Shown: piece by piece, positions 11,548 through 22,077 of the stretch
How the letters are laid out: each line of letters opens with the position of its first letter
How positions within the stretch are numbered: the first letter of the stretch is position 1
Assembly: GCF_036370855.1 (NCBI RefSeq)
Contig: NW_026991398.1
Span: 744,001 to 808,000 of the forward strand
Length of the DNA stretch: 64,000 bases
Origin: Dromaius novaehollandiae
Lineage: Eukaryota > Chordata > Aves > Casuariiformes > Dromaiidae
Direction of reading: 5' to 3'
Made by a program: the position numbers and the translations under genes
Notes under the pieces: generated by a model
What the model saw: the letters and a program-made list of their open reading frames with translations, nothing else
The model's database searches: none
Told to the model about the DNA's origin: nothing

Positions 11548-13726
11548 CTCTGGCTGCAGGGCAATGCTACTGAGGTTCCTGGCAAGGTCTTGAAACCTGT
11601 CCAGTCACACGACTGGATTTTTAAGGATCACTCTCCCAGTTTCTCCATTGCAGGAGAGGGGGAGATGCTTCAGAGCAGGATTCCCTGCCACACCATCACA
11701 GGGACAGGGCATCCGGTTATCTTCTCCCAGGGACGCTGCAGGGCTGTGGAGCTGGGGTACGCACACAACTCTGCAAAAGGCTGTAGCTCACAGCAGTGTC
11801 CCTGCACCCCACGGTGCTGTGTGCCTGGAGCAGTGACTCTGCCACCTGCAAGGGTCAGCACTCAGCCTGCCTGGGGAGCTCCCCACAGCACAGGGGGAGA
11901 AGCTCTGGGTGGGAGGAGAGATGCCAAGCAGTGCAGGTCCTGTCAAGAGGGTGCTGTGTTGGTCACGGCTGCTCTCAGCTCCAGCTCACTCTCAGGACAT
12001 TTCTGGAGGGGACTTTCCAAAAGGAAGGTCAAGGCAGAGGATACATGAAAGGGAAGGAGCTCTCATGAGTCTGTGCTTTCAGTTTTATTCTCTTTGGGTG
12101 GGGTGAAATGAGATTGGATCTGACAGTTTTAGACAGGGGACAGAGGCTCCAAAACAGTGACACCGAGGGAGGAGCAGCTCTGGGAGGCACTCAGCAAATG
12201 CCTCCATCCACCCTCAGCCTACAGACAGAGCCAGCAGCACCTTTCCAGCCTCAGCAAGGCTTGTCTCCCCTGCTCCGTAACACCTGCAAACACGGAGGTG
12301 CCCTGGGCAGTGTCCTGCCCCCGGGAGGTTTCTGCAGGGCAGAGCTGAGCACCCAGCGGGTGGGATGGGGTCTGTGAGCACTGACAGGGGAGAGACGTGG
12401 GGACAGAGAAACAGCTGCCCGCAGGGACGGCTCCAGGCAGCAGAGTCATGCTCAAAGTGTGAGAGGGAACCACAAACTCCAGCACCTCCTCTCCTCTGCC
12501 AGCCAGCACAGCCCTCTGCTCTCAAGGCTGTGGGGTCCAGGGCAGGGGTCGTTTCCTCGGCAGCTGGACATGCAGGAGAGGAGACACTGCTGAGTGCCCC
12601 TCTGTGCCTGCCTGTCCCTGCCTCCCTGGGCACAAATGTCATGGTATTGCTCCATGTTTCCCAGCTGCCCATGCTGCCCTTGTCCTTCCCCTTGGACTCT
12701 CTGGGCAGGGGGGTTTCTGATGCAGTTCAGACAACACTGACCCTGCGTGTCCTACCATGCAGACGTGTCCTTGACAGTGAGGTGCCCAAGTGCCCCTCTA
12801 GCCTGTGGGGCTCTGGGCAATGCAGTGTGGGGGTCTGGGAATGAGCCAACTCTCTCGTCAGGACACCCCATCCTTAGGACATTCTGCCTTTTCCCTGGGG
12901 TGTCTGGCTGGGCTGCAGCTGCCCTCCAGAAGGCCACAGCTCTCCCATTGCAGCTGGGTGTTATCTAGGTGCCCCAGGGAGAAGCCACCTTGATATTGAG
13001 GCCACGGACATGCTGCTGGGAGGCTGGATGTGGGCAGCTGGAAGGAGCCAGCTGTTGCTGGCTGGAAGGGGAGGGCTGAGACCTGCCTCACACACCCTCA
13101 GAAAGAGTGCTGGTGGGCACTTTGGAAGTGGATTTCTCTGCTCTCTGTGGTGTCATTTCTTTTTTGGGTAAGATGAGTGCAACTGTCCTCCACCTCTGAG
13201 GTGGGAGCACAGGGCAGCTGGGAACAAGGCAGATGAACACACCAGCTCTCCTCCCTCTGCACTAAAGCCAGAGTGAAAGCTTTTGCCTTTCTGGAATCAC
13301 AGCTGGTCCCTCTGAGTGCAGCAGCAATTTCTACCTCTAAGAATTCTTCTCCGGTGTAACAGGGTCAGCTTAAAAAAAACCCACAATAAGCCTTAAACTA
13401 TTCCTGAACACACATTATTTGGAACTGGGAGTGAAGATGCTGAAATTCCTTCAACGTTATGAGTGGATTAAATCTGAGTGGAACTGGGAATATAAATCTT
13501 ACTCACTGCTGTTCCCATGTACACAGTGCTGTAGGTCAGGGCTGACTCCTCTGGAGCCCATGGGCAGAGGCCGCTGCTCCTCACGGCAAACCTAGCCAGC
13601 ACAAACCAGAGCTCAAGCCATGGAGCTCAAGGATGGTGCTGCTGAGATGGGGAAAGGTAATGTGTGTGTGCTTCGGCAGGTTATATGAGAAAGCTTTGCT
13701 CAGAGAAGCCTGTCCTAACTTGTAAA

Positions 13727-13743
13727 TGTCTCTTCTTCCTCAG
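13727..13743 (+). promoter_or_regulatory. 3' splice acceptor before OR A coding exon
   Basis: Pyrimidine-rich TGTCTCTTCTTCCTCAG ends 28 bases before the ATG. Equivalent acceptors stand before OR B (ends 21091) and OR E (ends 53773). Confidence 0.55.
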
Positions 13744-13771
13744 AAAATCCCCCTGTGCCCTAAAGGAGCAA

Positions 13772-14707
13772 ATGTCCAACAGCAGCTCCTTCGATGAGTT
13801 CCTCCTCCGGGCATTTGCGGACACACGGGAGCTGCAGCTCTTGCACTTCTCGCTCTTCCTTGGTGTCTACCTGGCTGCCCTCCTAGGCAATGGTCTCATC
13901 ATCACAGCCATAGCCTGTGACCACCATCTCCATACCTCCATGTACTTCTTCCTCCTCAGTCTCTCTGTTCTGGACCTAGGCACCATCTCCACCACTGTCC
14001 CCAAATCCATGGCCAATTCCCTGTGGGACACCAGGGCCATTTCCTACTCAGGATGTGCTGCCCAGGTCTTCCTGGTTGTGTTCTTGTTCACAGTAGAGTA
14101 TATTCTTCTTACTGTCATGGCCTATGACCGCTTTATTGCCATCTGCAAACCTCTGCATTACAGGACCATCATGGGCAGCAGAGCTTGTGTCAGAATGGCA
14201 GCAGCTGTCTGGGCCAGTGGTTTTCTCAATGCTCTCCTGCACACTGCTAACACATTTTCCATACCACTCTGCCAAGGCAACACAGTGGAGCAGTTCTTCT
14301 GTGAAATTCCCCAGATCCTCAAGCTCTCCAGTGCAGACGCCTACCTCAGGGAAGTTGGGCTTATTGTGGTTAGTGTTTTTTTAATCTTTGGATGTTTCGT
14401 TTTCATTGTGCTGTCCTACGTGTGGATCTTCACTGCTGTGCTGAGGATCCCCTCTGAGCAGGGCCGGCACAAAGCCTTTTCCATGTGCCTCCCGCACCTG
14501 GCCGTGGTCTCCCTGTTTGTCGGCACTCTCACATTTGCCTACCTGAAGCCCCCCTCCATCTCCTCCCCAGCTCTGGATCTGGTGGTGACTGTTCTGTATT
14601 CGATGGTGCCTCCAACACTGAACCCGCTCATCTATAGCATGAGGAACAAGGAGGTCAAGGATGCACTGAGGAAAATGATTCAGCTGGTACAATGTCAGCA
14701 CCAATAA
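13772..14707 (+). CDS. Olfactory receptor, OR14-like (OR A)
   Basis: Seven-transmembrane odorant receptor of 311 residues, expected in the plasma membrane or cilia of olfactory neurons and coupled to Golf. Visible features are an N-terminal NSS glycosylation sequon (N3), LLGNGL in TM1 (37-42), SMYFFL after IL1 (56-61; usually PMYFFL), TM3 Cys95, MAYDRFIAIC at the TM3/IL2 border (116-125), Cys167 and Cys177 in EL2, KAFSMCLPH at TM6 (234-242), and NPLIYSMRNK in TM7 (284-293). The third EL2 cysteine is Ser187 here, while B, C and E keep Cys. The ATG at 13772 was chosen because all family members start MxNSSSF there, although an in-frame ATG exists at 13664 upstream of the likely splice acceptor. 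A polyadenylation hexamer lies at 15550. Full-length and probably functional, with the missing cysteine as a caveat. Confidence 0.93.
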   Translation: MSNSSSFDEFLLRAFADTRELQLLHFSLFLGVYLAALLGNGLIITAIACDHHLHTSMYFFLLSLSVLDLGTISTTVPKSMANSLWDTRAISYSGCAAQVFLVVFLFTVEYILLTVMAYDRFIAICKPLHYRTIMGSRACVRMAAAVWASGFLNALLHTANTFSIPLCQGNTVEQFFCEIPQILKLSSADAYLREVGLIVVSVFLIFGCFVFIVLSYVWIFTAVLRIPSEQGRHKAFSMCLPHLAVVSLFVGTLTFAYLKPPSISSPALDLVVTVLYSMVPPTLNPLIYSMRNKEVKDALRKMIQLVQCQHQ

Positions 14708-15549
14708 CTATCCCATATGCATCGTCTCATCATTCCCAGGGTATTTTTGTTCAAGGCTATGAATTGTTCATTTCTTTTTGTCTTACTTTTCTATATTATA
14801 CTCATTTTGAAAGGAAAACAGTTGGGTTCTTCCTGCTTCTCCTCAGTAATCCCTCTCCCGAATCTGGCCCAGAGACCATATTGAAGCAGGAAGCCAGGCT
14901 TCCCCCTTCATCAGCAGAGAAGGGGAAACCTCAGAGCCTGCTAGTCTGAGCTCCCTTGGATGCCCCCAGGGCAATGGGGAGAGTTTCCCTTTGCAGTGTC
15001 TCTTTCAGCACTGACACCAAGGGAGCTCAGGGGCACAGAGTCAGGCTCAGATGAGTACTGGCAGGGGGAGACCATGGGTCCCATGTCCATTAGGAGAGCT
15101 CAGCTCCTCTGAGCACAGTCAGGGTGTGATCTCACACCTCTCTCCTGCGAGGGTGGCAGCCAGGTGTCACTGCAGGCTGGTCCCTTTCCTCTACAAAGCT
15201 CCAACACTCAAAGCAGAGCAGGAGTGAAGGGGAGGAGAGTCATGCAACAGCTTGTGGGGACAGTACCTTCCCCTCTGCCACAGCAGGCATTGCCCCGCTG
15301 CAGCCTTTGTTTGGGGGCTGCAGCTTTCCTGGAGATACATCGACACAGCAGTGAGACTTTCTTTTTTCAAGGTTTCTTCTCATTTCCACACTGTTCTGTT
15401 GTGCTGTCATGTGTGTATATGGCCCAGGAGTTCTCATAACCTGGTGGTGGTTGGGTTGTGTATCCATGTGCATGGGTCCTGTAAGTACAGGCAGGAGCAG
15501 GCAATGGGCACCCTTATGCCAGACCTGGCCTCCAGAAAAACATTTCTGT

Positions 15550-15555
15550 AATAAA
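15550..15555 (+). promoter_or_regulatory. Polyadenylation signal AATAAA downstream of OR A
   Basis: It lies in TCTGTAATAAAAGAG, in the position homologous to 54942-54947 after OR E. In unit B the matching site reads AATGAA near 22259. It implies a long 3' UTR of about 0.85 kb for OR A. Confidence 0.45.
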
Positions 15556-16990
15556 AGAGCATCTCCCCTGTGACATGCCTGAAGTCTGGCCTTTCTTCAG
15601 AAGAGGGAGTCAAAAATACGCCCAAGGGGTTGCACCACAAAAGGGCCTGTTCTTCTGCTTGTGAACTCCATGGGAGCCAGGAGAAGAGCTCAGAGTCCCT
15701 GGGTGATCTGTTAGGAACTGAGGGCTGGATTCAGGGTTCATCTGTGAGTGACCAGTGGAGATGGGGAATGGTGTCTGAATTGCCTGCCTGGGGCTGTCCC
15801 ACAGGTGACAGTGCTGATGAGAGATGCCCATCGTTCTGGAGGGGAATCTGATCCCCCAGGAGAGCTCAGGGGATCTCCAGGGACAGCATGTGCCTGGGGA
15901 GGGCAGGGAGTGGAGCCTCACAAAGTGAGGAATGATCGACGGTGGAGTAAGCAGAAGGTAGAGCACTAAATCCAGGTATGCATGGGGAAACGAGGGCTCT
16001 GCAATCTCCAGAGAGGCAGTGGGGACCCAGGAGTCCCAGGGAAGGGGCACTGGAGGTGATTCCTGCACCCTGAGTGAAACACCACAGCCTGGAGCTAGTG
16101 CCCACCTGAACACATCTCCTGCCATTGCAGATACCCTGGGGTCACTCTGGGCACCATCTATGAGCACAGACACCTGCCAGCAGTATCAGTGTTGGTGATC
16201 CCTGTCCAGCTGGGTCTGCTTCCTGCCCTGACCACCATTGCTAGAGCTGAGTCAGGAGTCACCCCGTGGCCCCACAGCCCACTCACTCTGCAGAGCAGCA
16301 CCAGCAGCCCGGGGCCTTGCAGGGAGCACAGGGCAGGGGTGCAGGAACAGCCAGGCCAGCATGGACACAGTGACCTGGGGAAAGGCTCTCTGGGGAGCAG
16401 GGATGTCCCAGCAGAAAAGCAGGGCAGCATCCAGAGATAGGAAATGAGAAGGAGAAGCAGGTTTCTCTGGTCACCAGCTTGGGGCAGGCTGCTCTGTCCG
16501 TGGGGCAGCAGGAGCTGCTGGAGGGGCTGCAGGGCCAGGGCTCTGGTGCTGTGCTGGGCAGCGGGGTGGGCATGGAGGGGCTGCAGGCAGAGAGGGAGGG
16601 GGATCTGCTGGGCACAAGAGCAGGGGAGACAGAGAGTGACCAACTTCATTGCGGGGCCTCCTCCCCCAAGCCAGGGAGCTGCTGCCCTTGTCCTTGGGCT
16701 GTGCCTGAGCTATGCTGTGGACATGCCTGTCCTTGGCCCTGCACCTCTTGGGTCCTGCCCAGATCCTGTCCCCATCCTGCTGACCCAACTCCCCATCTCT
16801 GCCTCAGACCTGTGTCTGACTATGGTCAGGAAAGCCTTGGCAAGGGAAGCTGGGACCCAAGCAGATCCCAGAGAAGGTTATAAGTACAAACGTTCGTCGT
16901 GCAGGCACAGCAGCAGCTCTTGCCTGGCAGCCAGTAAAAGGAGTAAGGAGTGCTTTGGATTTGGACCCCCTACCCGGGTGACACTGCACA

Positions 16991-18059
16991 CAGAGTCTTA
17001 ACTAGATGAAAAAGTGAGAGCAGCCACTTGGGGTGTGCTTTTTAATGTGTAGTTATGAAAGCAGGTGTTTCTGTATCACAGCTTGAGTGTTTAAGCACCA
17101 CTTGTGAATGGGTTCCTGCTACAGAGCACTGGAGTGCTGGGAGCAGCAAGAGCTGGGCTGCTGCGTGTGGGAAGGGGAGCTGGGAGCCGAGGGTGCCGGC
17201 AAGGCAGGTAGGGCAGTGACCCACCAACGAGAGGTGCCGTCCCGCAGTGCCTGGACAAGAGGAGCGGAGCAGGTTTGGGGATGGTAACTGGGGTCAGGTG
17301 CAGTTCAGAGATCACAGACAAGAGCGTAGGGCTCTAAGCAGCCCTGCTTTGCATGGGAGGTTGGACTGGAGACCTCCGGGGGTCTGATCCCACCAAAACT
17401 CCTCTGCAACTCCATGAATGGAAAGACCCCAGGCACAGAGACAGGCTCTGCCTTTCCCATGAGCTGCACTGCTGGCAGGCGAGGGGTAGTGTTAAAGATG
17501 GCCTCTGACCCTAGGTTTCCCAAAGCAGAGTCTCAGATGCGGAGTATCACAGACTCATTTACTCTAAGTGGTACAGCAGCAAACGACAGCTCGAGCTGGG
17601 TTCCTCTGGAAAGGGACCCAAACAGAGAACCCCCGGGCAATTAAAACTTTCCAATCTAAATTCTCCACCCCTCATGTGATAGTTCGGACCAAGAGTAATA
17701 TTGAGGTCTGGGGTCTTCCTGTTCCTTATTGGGTCCTGTCATTGTCTCTCCAGGTCTGGAGGAGATAATTCCCGACCACAACAATTAACACTGCCCCAGC
17801 AGTGAGATGCGGCTTTGTTTCTCAAGGTCCTGAAGCCCTGCACAGGCCTTATTTCAAAGCCTTGACATCCTCCCTTTCGGAGTGTGAGACACAGGAATGC
17901 AGACTGCTTGTAACTCCCTTCTCTTTCCAGCTGGAACCAGCTCTGGGGCCTCTTTTACTGAACTGGGTGAAAGTTCCTCATGTTCTCTGAGTGCAGCCTA
18001 AGGCTGCAGCAAATTTAGCTCCTCATGCTAAATAAGTTTTACAGAAGTTGTGCTAAGCG
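16991..18059. other. Junction sequence between OR units A and B; CR1 end and possible LTR remnant
   Basis: A short CR1-like 3' segment (GGAGGTTGGACTGGAGACCTCC) lies near 17357-17380. The part at about 17480-17990 is unlike the OR units. Read on the minus strand it contains a stretch resembling a retroviral LTR/U5 (from near 17790 toward 17480), but I found no convincing termini or target duplication. No gene is recognised. Confidence 0.35.
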
Positions 18060-18609
18060 GCTACTTCTAGACAGCCCCAGTCCAATATTCTTTAACAGTC
18101 TCATAGTCACTCCAACAGAGCAGACACTGGCACATGCCTGGACCACCTCTGTCTCTTCAACTGTCACCAGATGTTTGTGTGAAAGCAACTGACTCCCACC
18201 CTCCATCTCCAGTGATTGTAATGGGAGCTTAGACAAGGAGCTCCCAGGCAGACACCTCCGTTGTGCTCACTTCAGTTTTGGCAAGGGGAATCCCACCTCC
18301 TGTGTGTTTGTGGAGTTCACAGGAGTTAGCTGAATCCCACTGCATCCCAGGGGCCTCTAAAGTGGCATGAGATGCCCAGACTGACTCATCTGAATGACCT
18401 GAACTGTGGGAAAATGAGCTCCCTTCCTGTCCCCTTCTCGGTGTCCTGCCTAGTTAAGAGATGGGAATATGGATTTCCAGGTTGGGAACTTTCCACCTCT
18501 CATAGAGAACCATCCTCTGATGAAACAAGTGACAGTGCTGTAGCTGATCTCTCTGTATTGTTTAGGGAGGGACCAAAGGTGATTGTTTTGCTTTACATCA
18601 GGGAACACT

Positions 18610-18620
18610 TCCCAGGAGGA
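18610..18620 (+). promoter_or_regulatory. EBF/Olf-1-like motif, unit B
   Basis: TCCCAGGAGGA, identical to unit A and about 280 bp before the donor. The neighbouring ATTA core of unit A reads ATTG here. Confidence 0.4.
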
Positions 18621-18898
18621 GGGAGCACAAGGGACAGAGAAATTCAGGCCTTCAGCTGGACCCTGCTCCTGAGTGGGGCCAGGCTCCTGGGATGGAGGGA
18701 GCTCATGGCAACCTGGCAGCACTGCCCAGACACAGCTGTGTGCAGGAGCAGCTCCTCTGCAAAGAGCAGCAGGGCTGCGGGCACTGCCTGCTGCTGCTGA
18801 CATGAGATGAGAGAAGGCAGAGAGAAGTGGAAGGCAGTGTGGAGTGGGAGAGCGGCTGCCAGTGCATTGTGGGAGAAATCTTCACAGCCCTTGACACG

Positions 18899-18904
18899 GT
18901 AAGT
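18899..18904 (+). promoter_or_regulatory. Conserved 5' splice donor, unit B
   Basis: GACACG|GTAAGT. Paired with the acceptor ending at 21091 it gives an intron of 2193 bp, almost the same as unit A. Confidence 0.5.
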
Positions 18905-21072
18905 CTCTGGCTGCAGGGCAATGCTACTGAGGCTCCTGAAAGCATCGTCTAAACCCATTCTAACATGAATGATCGTTTTTTAAGGATCGCTATCCCAGCT
19001 TCTCCAGTATGGGGGAGGTGATGCTTTAGAGCAGGGCTTCCCTGTCACACCGTCACAGGCACAGGGCATGCTGCTGCCTTCTGCCTTGGACGGTACAGGG
19101 CTGTGAAGCTGGGACATGCACCAAGATCTGCCCAGGGCTGTGATTCAGAGCAGTGTCCCTGCACCACAGGGGAAGGTGGAAAAAAAAAGGCTACTTGAAA
19201 GGGAAGGAGTTTCCCTTCCAGGGCTTTCAGTTTCTTAATTTGGCAGGGAGAAAAAGGGAAAGAGCTTGCTGGTTTGGCAAGGGACTGGGACTCGCTAACC
19301 TTCACTCTCAGAGATCAGTAGGTCTGTGAGAAAGGTCAGCAAACCCCTTCAACCCCACCTCAGCCTACAGACAGCACCAGCAGCACCTTTATGGTCTCAT
19401 CAGGGTTTATGTGACCTGCTGCTTAGGACCTGCATGCAGAGATGCCCCTGGCAAGTGCCCTGTCCTGAGTAGTTTCTGTAGGGCAGAACTGAGCACATGG
19501 AGGGTGGGATGGGGTCTGTGAGCACCGACAGGGAAAAGATGTTGGGATCGAGAAAGCTCCAGGCAGCAGGGACAGTGCCAGGCAGCAGAGATGGGCAGGG
19601 AATGAGAGGGAACGGTGAACACAATCGTCATGGGAGGGTGGATTTGGGCAAGTCATGGTCAATCCCTCCGATGCAGACACCTTCCTCTGAGCACTCCCCC
19701 ATGTCTTCTCTCCCACCCAGCAGAGCCTGTGCCCTGACAGTCGTAACATCCAGGGCATGAGCTGCCTCCTCTGCAGCCAGACCTCTGGCAGAGGAGAGGG
19801 GCCTCTCAGCTGTCACGGGCCTGTTTTGTGCTGCCCGACAAAGGGGCTGAGAGTGACTGCTCTGCAAATGTCGCTGTCTGCGAGGTGGCATGTCCAGCTG
19901 GGTAAGGTGAAGGCTTTCCCGAGTGCCTTTCTGTCTCTTTCTCTCCTTGCCTCCTTTGGCACCAGGATAGTGATGTTGCTCCTTTTTTTCCCTCCTGTCC
20001 ATGCTGCTCCTGTTCTTCTCTCGATCTGCCTGGGGCTGAGGGTTTCAGATGAAGATCACACACTGACATTGCGAGTTGTGCAGCAGAGGAGTCTGCATGG
20101 AAATGAGGTTGCCCCAGCCCCCTTCAAACTTGTGCAGATAAAGGAAATGCAGTCCGTGGAGTTGGGAAATGAGCTGACTCTCCTTTAAGGAGAGCCCATC
20201 TTCAGTCCTAATGGTCCTTTGACTGTTTCTCTGTTGGGTCCTGCTGGGCTGTGAGCTGCCCTCCAGAAAGGCACTGCTGTCTCATAGCATCTCTGTGATC
20301 TCATAGCATCTCTATGAAGCAGCAGAGATGCTGAGAGCATGGAGATGGTGGTGGGAGGCTGTCAATGGGCATCTGAAAAGAGCCCTGTGTGTCCTTGGCT
20401 AGAAGAGGAGTGTGGAGACCTCCCTCAGGTGCCTGGAGAAAGGCAGAGAAGGTTGGAGATCTGCACTTTGAAACTGGACTGCTCTGCTCTCAGCAGGGGC
20501 TGGTTTTCTTTTGGGGGGAACAGCATGCTCCAGCTCAAAGAGGTGCAAGCACAGGACAGGTAGGAATGAGACTACTAGACAGTCGAGATGTCCCCACTCC
20601 AAGTGACAGTGCATGCTTTCCTCTCAGGACTCACAGTAGAAATGCCAAGGATTTCTACTTTTAAAGAGCACTCCCCAGGGGAGACGAGGGCCTCTCAAAG
20701 AAAATAAACAATATTAAAAAAATCCCTGAAACTCACTTCTGCAACCCTTGTCCTTTAGAATTGGGAGTGAAGATGCTGAAAAGCCCTTCCACAAGATGAA
20801 TGAATTTCATTTGACAGAAATTGTGAATCTCAGAGCTAGTCACCCCCACTCCCATGTAACCCCTGCTGTATAGCAGGACAGACTCCTACGGAACCTATGG
20901 GCAGAGGTCCCTGCTCCTCATGACTCCCTCTGCCCTCACAAACCAGAGCTCAAGCAAGGGAACTGGGCAAAGGGCCTCCCAATAAACAGAGAAGCAATAT
21001 GAGATTATTAATAAGAAAGGAAAAACATTAATTATTTATTTACCCTTAAAAGTCTCTCCTGACTTCTCAATG

Positions 21073-21091
21073 TCTTTTCCTTCTTGGACAG
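21073..21091 (+). promoter_or_regulatory. 3' splice acceptor before OR B coding exon
   Basis: TCTTTTCCTTCTTGGACAG, a pyrimidine tract plus CAG, 23 bases before the ATG. It closely resembles the acceptor before OR E. Confidence 0.55.
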
Positions 21092-21097
21092 TCCCCC

Positions 21098-21121
21098 ATG
21101 GCCAGGGGGAGCAAATGTTGA
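21098..21121 (+). promoter_or_regulatory. Upstream ORF overlapping the OR B start
   Basis: An out-of-frame ATG in CCCATGG context (good +4 G) opens a seven-codon frame whose TGA lies after the OR start codon, so the two overlap. OR A and OR E lack it. If the exon starts at 21092 this is the first ATG of exon 2 and could lower OR B translation. Confidence 0.45.
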
Positions 21122-22077
21122 ACAGCAGCTCCTTCAATGAGTTCCTCCTCCTGGCATTTGCAGACACCCGGGAGCTGCAGCTCTTGCACTTCTCGCTCTT
21201 CCTGGGCTTCTACCTGGCTGCCCTCCTGGGCAACGGCCTCATCATCACAGCCGTAGCCTGCGACCACCACCTCCACACCCCCATGTACTTCTTCCTCCTC
21301 AACCTCTCCCTCCTCGACCTCGGCTCCATCTCCACCACTGTCCCCAAATCCATGGCCAGTTCCCTGTGGGACACCAGGGCCATTTCCTACTCAGGATGCG
21401 CTGCCCAGGTCTTTTTCTTCTTTTTCTTATGTTCAGCAGAGTATTCTTTCCTCACAGTCATGGCCTATGATTGCTACGTTGCCATCTGCAGCCCCCTGCA
21501 CTACGGGACCCTCATGGGCAGCAGAGCTTGTGTCAGAATGGCAGCAGCTGCCTGGGCCAGTGATTTTCTCAATGCTCTCCTGCACACTGCTAACACATTT
21601 TCAACACCACTCTGCCAAGGCAACACAGTGGACCAGTTCTTCTGTGAAATCCCCCAGATCCTCAAGCTCTCCTGCGCAGACTCCTACCTCAGGGAAGTTG
21701 GGCTTATTGTGGTTAGTCTTTGTTTAGGCTTTGTGTGTTTCGTTTTCATTGTGCTGTCCTACGTGTGGATCTTCACTGCTGTGCTGAGGATCCCCTCTGA
21801 GCAGGGCCGGCACAAAGCCTTTTCCATGTGCCTCCCGCACCTGGCCATGGTCTCCCTGTTTCTCAGCACTGACATGTTTGCCTACCTGAAGCCCCCCTCC
21901 ATCTCCTCCCCAGCTCTGGACCTGGTGGTGACTGTTCTGTACTCGGTGGTGCCTCCAGCAGTGAATCCCCTCATCTACAGCATGAGGAACAAGGAGATCA
22001 AGGAGGCACTGAGGAAACTGATTCAACTGGTGCTAGGAATAAGCTATAGTTGCAATAAGCTGCCCATTCACAGCTGA
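21115..22077 (+). CDS. Olfactory receptor, OR14-like (OR B), DRY arginine replaced
   Basis: A 320-residue OR with N3 sequon (NSS), LLGNGL, PMYFFLLNLSLLDL, Cys95, EL2 cysteines including LKLSC (Cys187), KAFSMCLPH and NPLIYSMRNK. The TM3/IL2 motif reads MAYDCYVAIC: codon 120 (21472-21474) is TGC where OR A and E have CGC, so the DRY arginine that controls G-protein coupling is lost by one CpG transition. The C-terminus is about nine residues longer than A and E. The stop that ends OR E after its glutamine run is out of frame here because of a small length change. The ATG at 21115 matches the family start, while the in-frame ATG at 21070 lies in the predicted intron. The downstream polyadenylation hexamer is degenerate. 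The reading frame is intact but signalling is doubtful. Confidence 0.9.
   Translation: MLNSSSFNEFLLLAFADTRELQLLHFSLFLGFYLAALLGNGLIITAVACDHHLHTPMYFFLLNLSLLDLGSISTTVPKSMASSLWDTRAISYSGCAAQVFFFFFLCSAEYSFLTVMAYDCYVAICSPLHYGTLMGSRACVRMAAAAWASDFLNALLHTANTFSTPLCQGNTVDQFFCEIPQILKLSCADSYLREVGLIVVSLCLGFVCFVFIVLSYVWIFTAVLRIPSEQGRHKAFSMCLPHLAMVSLFLSTDMFAYLKPPSISSPALDLVVTVLYSVVPPAVNPLIYSMRNKEIKEALRKLIQLVLGISYSCNKLPIHS

Larger units (their letters stand above)
9700..16990 (+). repeat. OR duplication unit A
   Basis: Upstream part (9700-11785) is mirrored by 35346-37445. The complete unit parallels B (18060-23700) and E (49770-55867), with matching landmarks: upstream exon, donor, intron, acceptor, OR exon and downstream block. 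Intron sequence 11548-13726 holds no recognised gene. Downstream sequence 15640-16480 matches 55040-55867. The last part (16444-16990) is GC-rich and open on both strands without recognised coding content. Confidence 0.85.

Noticed and set aside
13664..13771. Longer N-terminus for OR A from the ATG at 13664
   Set aside because: It crosses the conserved splice acceptor and has no counterpart in other ORs. The family start is MxNSSSF.
16444..17001. 185-codon frame after OR A
   Set aside because: GC-rich with overlapping frames on both strands. The homologous part of unit E does not preserve it.
17400..17800. Full solo LTR in reverse between units A and B
   Set aside because: LTR-like look but no convincing TG/CA ends, target duplication or empty-site paralog, so it is left as unassigned.
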